A stretch of 64,000 nucleotides of DNA from Chitinophagaceae bacterium. GTDB taxonomy: Bacteria; Bacteroidota; Bacteroidia; Chitinophagales; Chitinophagaceae. Positions 61,405-64,000 of this stretch are shown here, piece after piece; the stretch's first letter is position 1, and each line of letters begins with the position of its first letter. The notes under the pieces were generated by a model. The model was not told the DNA's origin and ran no database searches. It saw nothing but the letters and a program-made list of their open reading frames with translations. Made by a program: the position numbers and the translations under genes. The DNA lies in the NCBI GenBank assembly GCA_016710745.1, contig JADJVB010000010.1, positions 1,364,001-1,428,000 on the forward strand, in the 5' to 3' direction.

Positions 61405-62461
61405 CAATAAAAAAGACCCTCATGCAGAACACAAATCCGTATCGGTACCGGATATTTATACCTGCCCCATGCACCCGGAAATTGTAAGGGACAAGCCTGG
61501 CAATTGCCCCATCTGTGGTATGGCTTTAGTAAAGAAAGAAAAAGGCGGTCAAAAGTCTGCTAATATAGAATTGGTATCACTATTGAAACCGACCAATGAG
61601 TTTGTTATTTCATCAATTCCGGTTACTGCTATAGAGAAAAAGGAACAACAATTAGAAATTGAAGCGCTGGGAAATATTGCTTATGATACAAGGCAGATAG
61701 GCAGTATTTCTTCAAGAGTTGCCGGAAGAATTGAAAAATTATATGTACGCAATCGCTTTCAAAAAATAAGTAAGGGCCAGCGCATACTTGATATATATAG
61801 TCCGGAATTAATGACAGCACAGCAAAACCTGTTATTTCTTTTAAAGAACAATCCTGCCAATACAACATTCTTACAGGCCGCTAAAGAAAGGTTGCTGTTA
61901 TTGGGAATAAGTACACAACAGGTGCAACAAATTATCCAGTCAGGTAAACCATCATTAACGATTGCCGTGTATAGTAATTACAGCGGCCATATTCATGAAG
62001 CTGCCGGCAATAACAGCATGAATACAACGCCAGGTAAAATGAATGATATTTCACTCATAACAGAGGAGCTTTCATTAAAAGAAGGAATGTATTTACAAAA
62101 GGGCCAGTCCATATTCACGGTATATGACCCCGCCCGGGCCTGGGCTATCCTGAATATTTATGGCGAAAATCAGAACCTGGTAAAAACCGGCAACTCAGTC
62201 AGGGTAGTTCCTGAAACTGCACCGGACAGGGACTTCAGCGCAAAGATTGATTTTATCGAACCCTTCTATCGTAAAGAAAGTAAAACATTAACAGCAAGGG
62301 TTTACTTTAATAATAGTGTTTTAAAAATACCAATTGGCAGCCAGGTCAGGGCCACCATATTTGGCAATAACAAAGAAGCATATTGGTTACCTAAAGATGC
62401 AGTTGTTTCATTGGGCCTGGATAAGGTGGTGTTTAAAAAACAGAAGGCGGCTTTACAGTAA
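61346..62461 (+). CDS. cusB: CusB-like RND periplasmic adaptor with an N-terminal CPMHP metal-binding domain (3' end frameshifted)
   Basis: 371 residues. A lipoprotein signal (MAAISCNN) and a metal-binding unit (YTCPMHPEIVRDKPGNCPICGMAL) are followed by the adaptor barrel-sandwich (LGNIAYDTRQIGSISSRVAGRIEKLYV, GQSIFTVYDPARAWAILNIYGENQNLV, IPIGSQVRATIFG). The frame stops at 62461, but family-like residues continue in other frames: GFTVKKINTGITYK, then LTQVLSGLNEKDSVAVNAQYLMDSE, ending with TGA at 62593. Two indels, one in an A6 run at ~62491, would repair it. Confidence 0.82.
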   Translation: MNRLIFIPILFIVMAAISCNNKKDPHAEHKSVSVPDIYTCPMHPEIVRDKPGNCPICGMALVKKEKGGQKSANIELVSLLKPTNEFVISSIPVTAIEKKEQQLEIEALGNIAYDTRQIGSISSRVAGRIEKLYVRNRFQKISKGQRILDIYSPELMTAQQNLLFLLKNNPANTTFLQAAKERLLLLGISTQQVQQIIQSGKPSLTIAVYSNYSGHIHEAAGNNSMNTTPGKMNDISLITEELSLKEGMYLQKGQSIFTVYDPARAWAILNIYGENQNLVKTGNSVRVVPETAPDRDFSAKIDFIEPFYRKESKTLTARVYFNNSVLKIPIGSQVRATIFGNNKEAYWLPKDAVVSLGLDKVVFKKQKAALQ

Positions 62462-62595
62462 AGAAAATAAATACAGGAATTACCTACAAAAAATCTTACG
62501 CAGGTTTTGAGTGGTCTTAATGAAAAAGATTCCGTTGCAGTAAATGCACAGTATTTAATGGACAGTGAAAGTTTTATAAAAGTAAAAAATTGAAC

Positions 62596-63183
62596 ATGCG
62601 GTATATTATAATGATAGCGACAGCTTGTTTGTTATTTGCATCCTGCAGCAACAAAAAAGAAATGCCTGATGGGCCAAAACCTGAATCAGCATCGGTGCAG
62701 CAAAAAGACGAAATAGAATTAAGCGAACTGCAGATACAGTTGGGTAATGTACACACCGATACGATCCGTAACGGAACAATTGGCGACCAGTTGGTATTGA
62801 CTGCTACATTAAATTTTGACCAGATGAAATCCTCTTCTGTCAGTTCAAGGGTGATGGGAAGAGTAGAAAAATTATATTTTAAGAACCTGGGCGATTACGT
62901 AAAAAACGGTTCTCCGCTCTATGAGTTGTATAGTGAGGAATTGAATAATGCCAAACAGGAGTACCTGCTTGCCCTGGACAAAAGGAAAGTATTTGCTGAT
63001 GAAACAGTTATTGACTTTGATCAGCTTTTGCAGGGTGCTAAAAATAAATTGTTATTATGGGGTATGTCTGAAGGCAGGTACTTGAACTGGCTAAAAGCAA
63101 AAAAGCTACTCCAACCACCACTTTTTACAGCACTTCATCCGGCTACATTACCACCTTGGATATCCGGGAAGGTGATTATGTAA
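62596..63183 (+). CDS. Second CusB-like RND adaptor, N-terminal part
   Basis: About 195 residues: lipoprotein signal (IIMIATACLLFASCSNKKEM), then QLVLTATLNFDQMKSSSVSSRVMGRVEKLYFKNLGDYVKNGSPLYELYSEELNNAKQEYLLAL, a membrane-fusion-protein barrel and hairpin. In-frame reading ends in LLQPPLFTALH..., which is not family-like. The A6 run at 63099-63104 marks the break; one more A continues into ATPTTTFYSTSSGYITTLDI. A TTG at 62590 overlaps the previous stop region. Confidence 0.78.
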   Translation: MRYIIMIATACLLFASCSNKKEMPDGPKPESASVQQKDEIELSELQIQLGNVHTDTIRNGTIGDQLVLTATLNFDQMKSSSVSSRVMGRVEKLYFKNLGDYVKNGSPLYELYSEELNNAKQEYLLALDKRKVFADETVIDFDQLLQGAKNKLLLWGMSEGRYLNWLKAKKLLQPPLFTALHPATLPPWISGKVIM

Positions 63184-63707
63184 TGGAGGGCGGGACTATT
63201 GTAAAACTGGCTGATCTGTCAAGTCTTTGGGCCGAGGCGCAGGTATATACTTCGCAATTGGCTGCATTAGACAGAAACAGTGTAGCGGTTGTGCTGCTTC
63301 CAGATTTTGATGGTAAAGAAATTACCGGGAGGATTGAATTTATAAACCCGGAGATCAATCCCGATACCGGGATCAATCTTATCCGTGTATCCATTCCCAA
63401 TCCGGGCAACCAGCTAAAACCCGGTATGCCAGCCTATGTATTGCTGAAAAGCCCGCTGCGAAAAACATTAACGCTTCCCGTTGATGCAGTCATTCGTGAC
63501 GGAAAAGGAGCAACAGTATGGATACAGACAGCAAACAAAACATTTAAAAGTGTAATGGTGCAAACCGGATTGGAAACGGATGACAGGATCGAAATTAAAT
63601 CAGGATTAAAAAACGGGGATGTGGTGGTTATAAGTGGCGCTTATTTGCTGAACAGTGAATTTATTTTTAAGAAGGGTGCAGATCCCATGGCAGGAATGAA
63701 AATGTAG
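63156..63707 (+). CDS. Second CusB-like RND adaptor, C-terminal part
   Basis: 183 residues (IREGDYVMEGGTIVKLADLSSLWAEAQVYTSQLAALDRNSVAVVLLPDF, INPEINPDTGINLIRVSIPNPGNQLKPGMPAYVLLKSPL, LPVDAVIRDGKGATVWIQTANKTF), the lipoyl-like, beta-barrel and membrane-proximal parts of an RND adaptor. The ATG at 63156 is only the open limit; the protein joins the preceding frame if one A is added at 63099-63104. It has no CPMHP unit, unlike the first adaptor. Confidence 0.8.
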   Translation: MDIREGDYVMEGGTIVKLADLSSLWAEAQVYTSQLAALDRNSVAVVLLPDFDGKEITGRIEFINPEINPDTGINLIRVSIPNPGNQLKPGMPAYVLLKSPLRKTLTLPVDAVIRDGKGATVWIQTANKTFKSVMVQTGLETDDRIEIKSGLKNGDVVVISGAYLLNSEFIFKKGADPMAGMKM

Positions 63708-63909
63708 TAATGTGTAAATCAAAAGTGAGCAAAACCCGTACCTGCCTGATTTAACAGTACTTGTTTACCTGGAATGTCTTCGGCTTTTTACTGAATCCTT
63801 TTCAATGTGTGAATGATGTAACTTTTTTAATTAATTGTGTATCATAAACTATAACTAAGAGACCTACCTTATACTTGTGAAAATTATTTCACACTAAAAA
63901 TAAAATCTG

Positions 63910-64000
63910 ATGAATAATTTAAAATTCAAAATCATGAAATCATTGCAAAAACTCATCATGCTGATTGCTTTAATTACATTTTTTGCATCCTGCCAATCCG
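63910..64000 (+). CDS. Start of a lipoprotein, cut by the window end
   Basis: MNNLKFKIMKSLQKLIMLIALITFFASCQS: basic start, hydrophobic core and a lipobox-like FASC. The rest lies outside. A start at 63934 (MKSLQK) is also possible. The 200 bp before it show no gene, only an A/T-rich region with TATACTTG as a weak promoter-like word. Confidence 0.55.
   Translation, partial: MNNLKFKIMKSLQKLIMLIALITFFASCQS

Noticed and set aside
54000..64000. Right-hand attachment site of the island (copy of the tRNA-Asp 3' end)
   Set aside because: No copy of GGTTCGAGTCCCGTCC was seen here, so the border is assumed to lie outside the window.

Overview
The window looks like the chromosome of a Bacteroidota bacterium, most likely family Chitinophagaceae (inferred from protein character; no search was run). 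Signs seen directly are TAnnTTTG-type promoter elements before several operons, an almost complete lack of Shine-Dalgarno sequences except one perfect copy before rpsU, and a gene content of OmpH, HYC_CC_PP-family, DUF4920 and DUF6498 proteins and CPMHP-type metal-binding repeats that is typical of this phylum.

Core part (1-38.8 kb). A partial acyltransferase and riboflavin synthase are followed by rpsU, xerC and hpf. Next is the translation/transcription block: tRNA-Thr(TGT), Tyr, Gly, Thr(GGT), tuf, tRNA-Trp, secE, nusG, rplK, rplA, rplJ, rplL, rpoB, rpoC. It is interrupted by a DUF4920 gene and a serine hydrolase (between nusG and rplK) and by an RNase D gene (between rplL and rpoB). Then come an ECF sigma factor, an OmpH-like protein, an amino-acid permease, a heptose kinase, an isoaspartyl peptidase, ispD, envelope-related genes (GNAT, polysaccharide deacetylase, FemAB-like, M1 peptidase, sugar-phosphate transferase, Gfo/Idh dehydrogenase) and accA.

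Accessory part (38.8-64 kb). An island begins at the 3' end of tRNA-Asp(GTC). It opens with a tyrosine integrase split by a -1 frameshift, followed by small mobile-element genes (HhH protein, excisionase-like HTH, several unknowns). A defence-like stretch follows: a DUF3800 protein, a 1203-aa type IIG restriction-modification enzyme, a frameshifted Schlafen/AlbA_2 protein, and an HTH-ImmA/IrrE peptidase with a P63C-like protein and a CoiA-like nuclease. The last 10 kb is a copper/heavy-metal module: AraC-type regulator with an HMA-like N-terminus, HMA-MauE membrane protein, HYC_CC_PP remnant, CPMHP-repeat protein, CusA-like RND pump, TolC/CusC-like channel and two CusB-like adaptors. Nearly every gene of that module is broken, mostly by one-base indels in A-runs. 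No right-hand attachment site was seen, so the island probably continues past the window.

The most unusual signal is at the tRNAs. Six tandem 93-nt units precede tRNA-Thr(TGT). Each holds the first 19 nt of that tRNA, then a hairpin-bearing insert placed exactly in the D-loop, then the next few tRNA bases. A degenerate upstream copy of tRNA-Asp also carries a 20-bp CTCCCGA/TCGGGAG palindrome in its D-loop. The two loci look like products of the same process.
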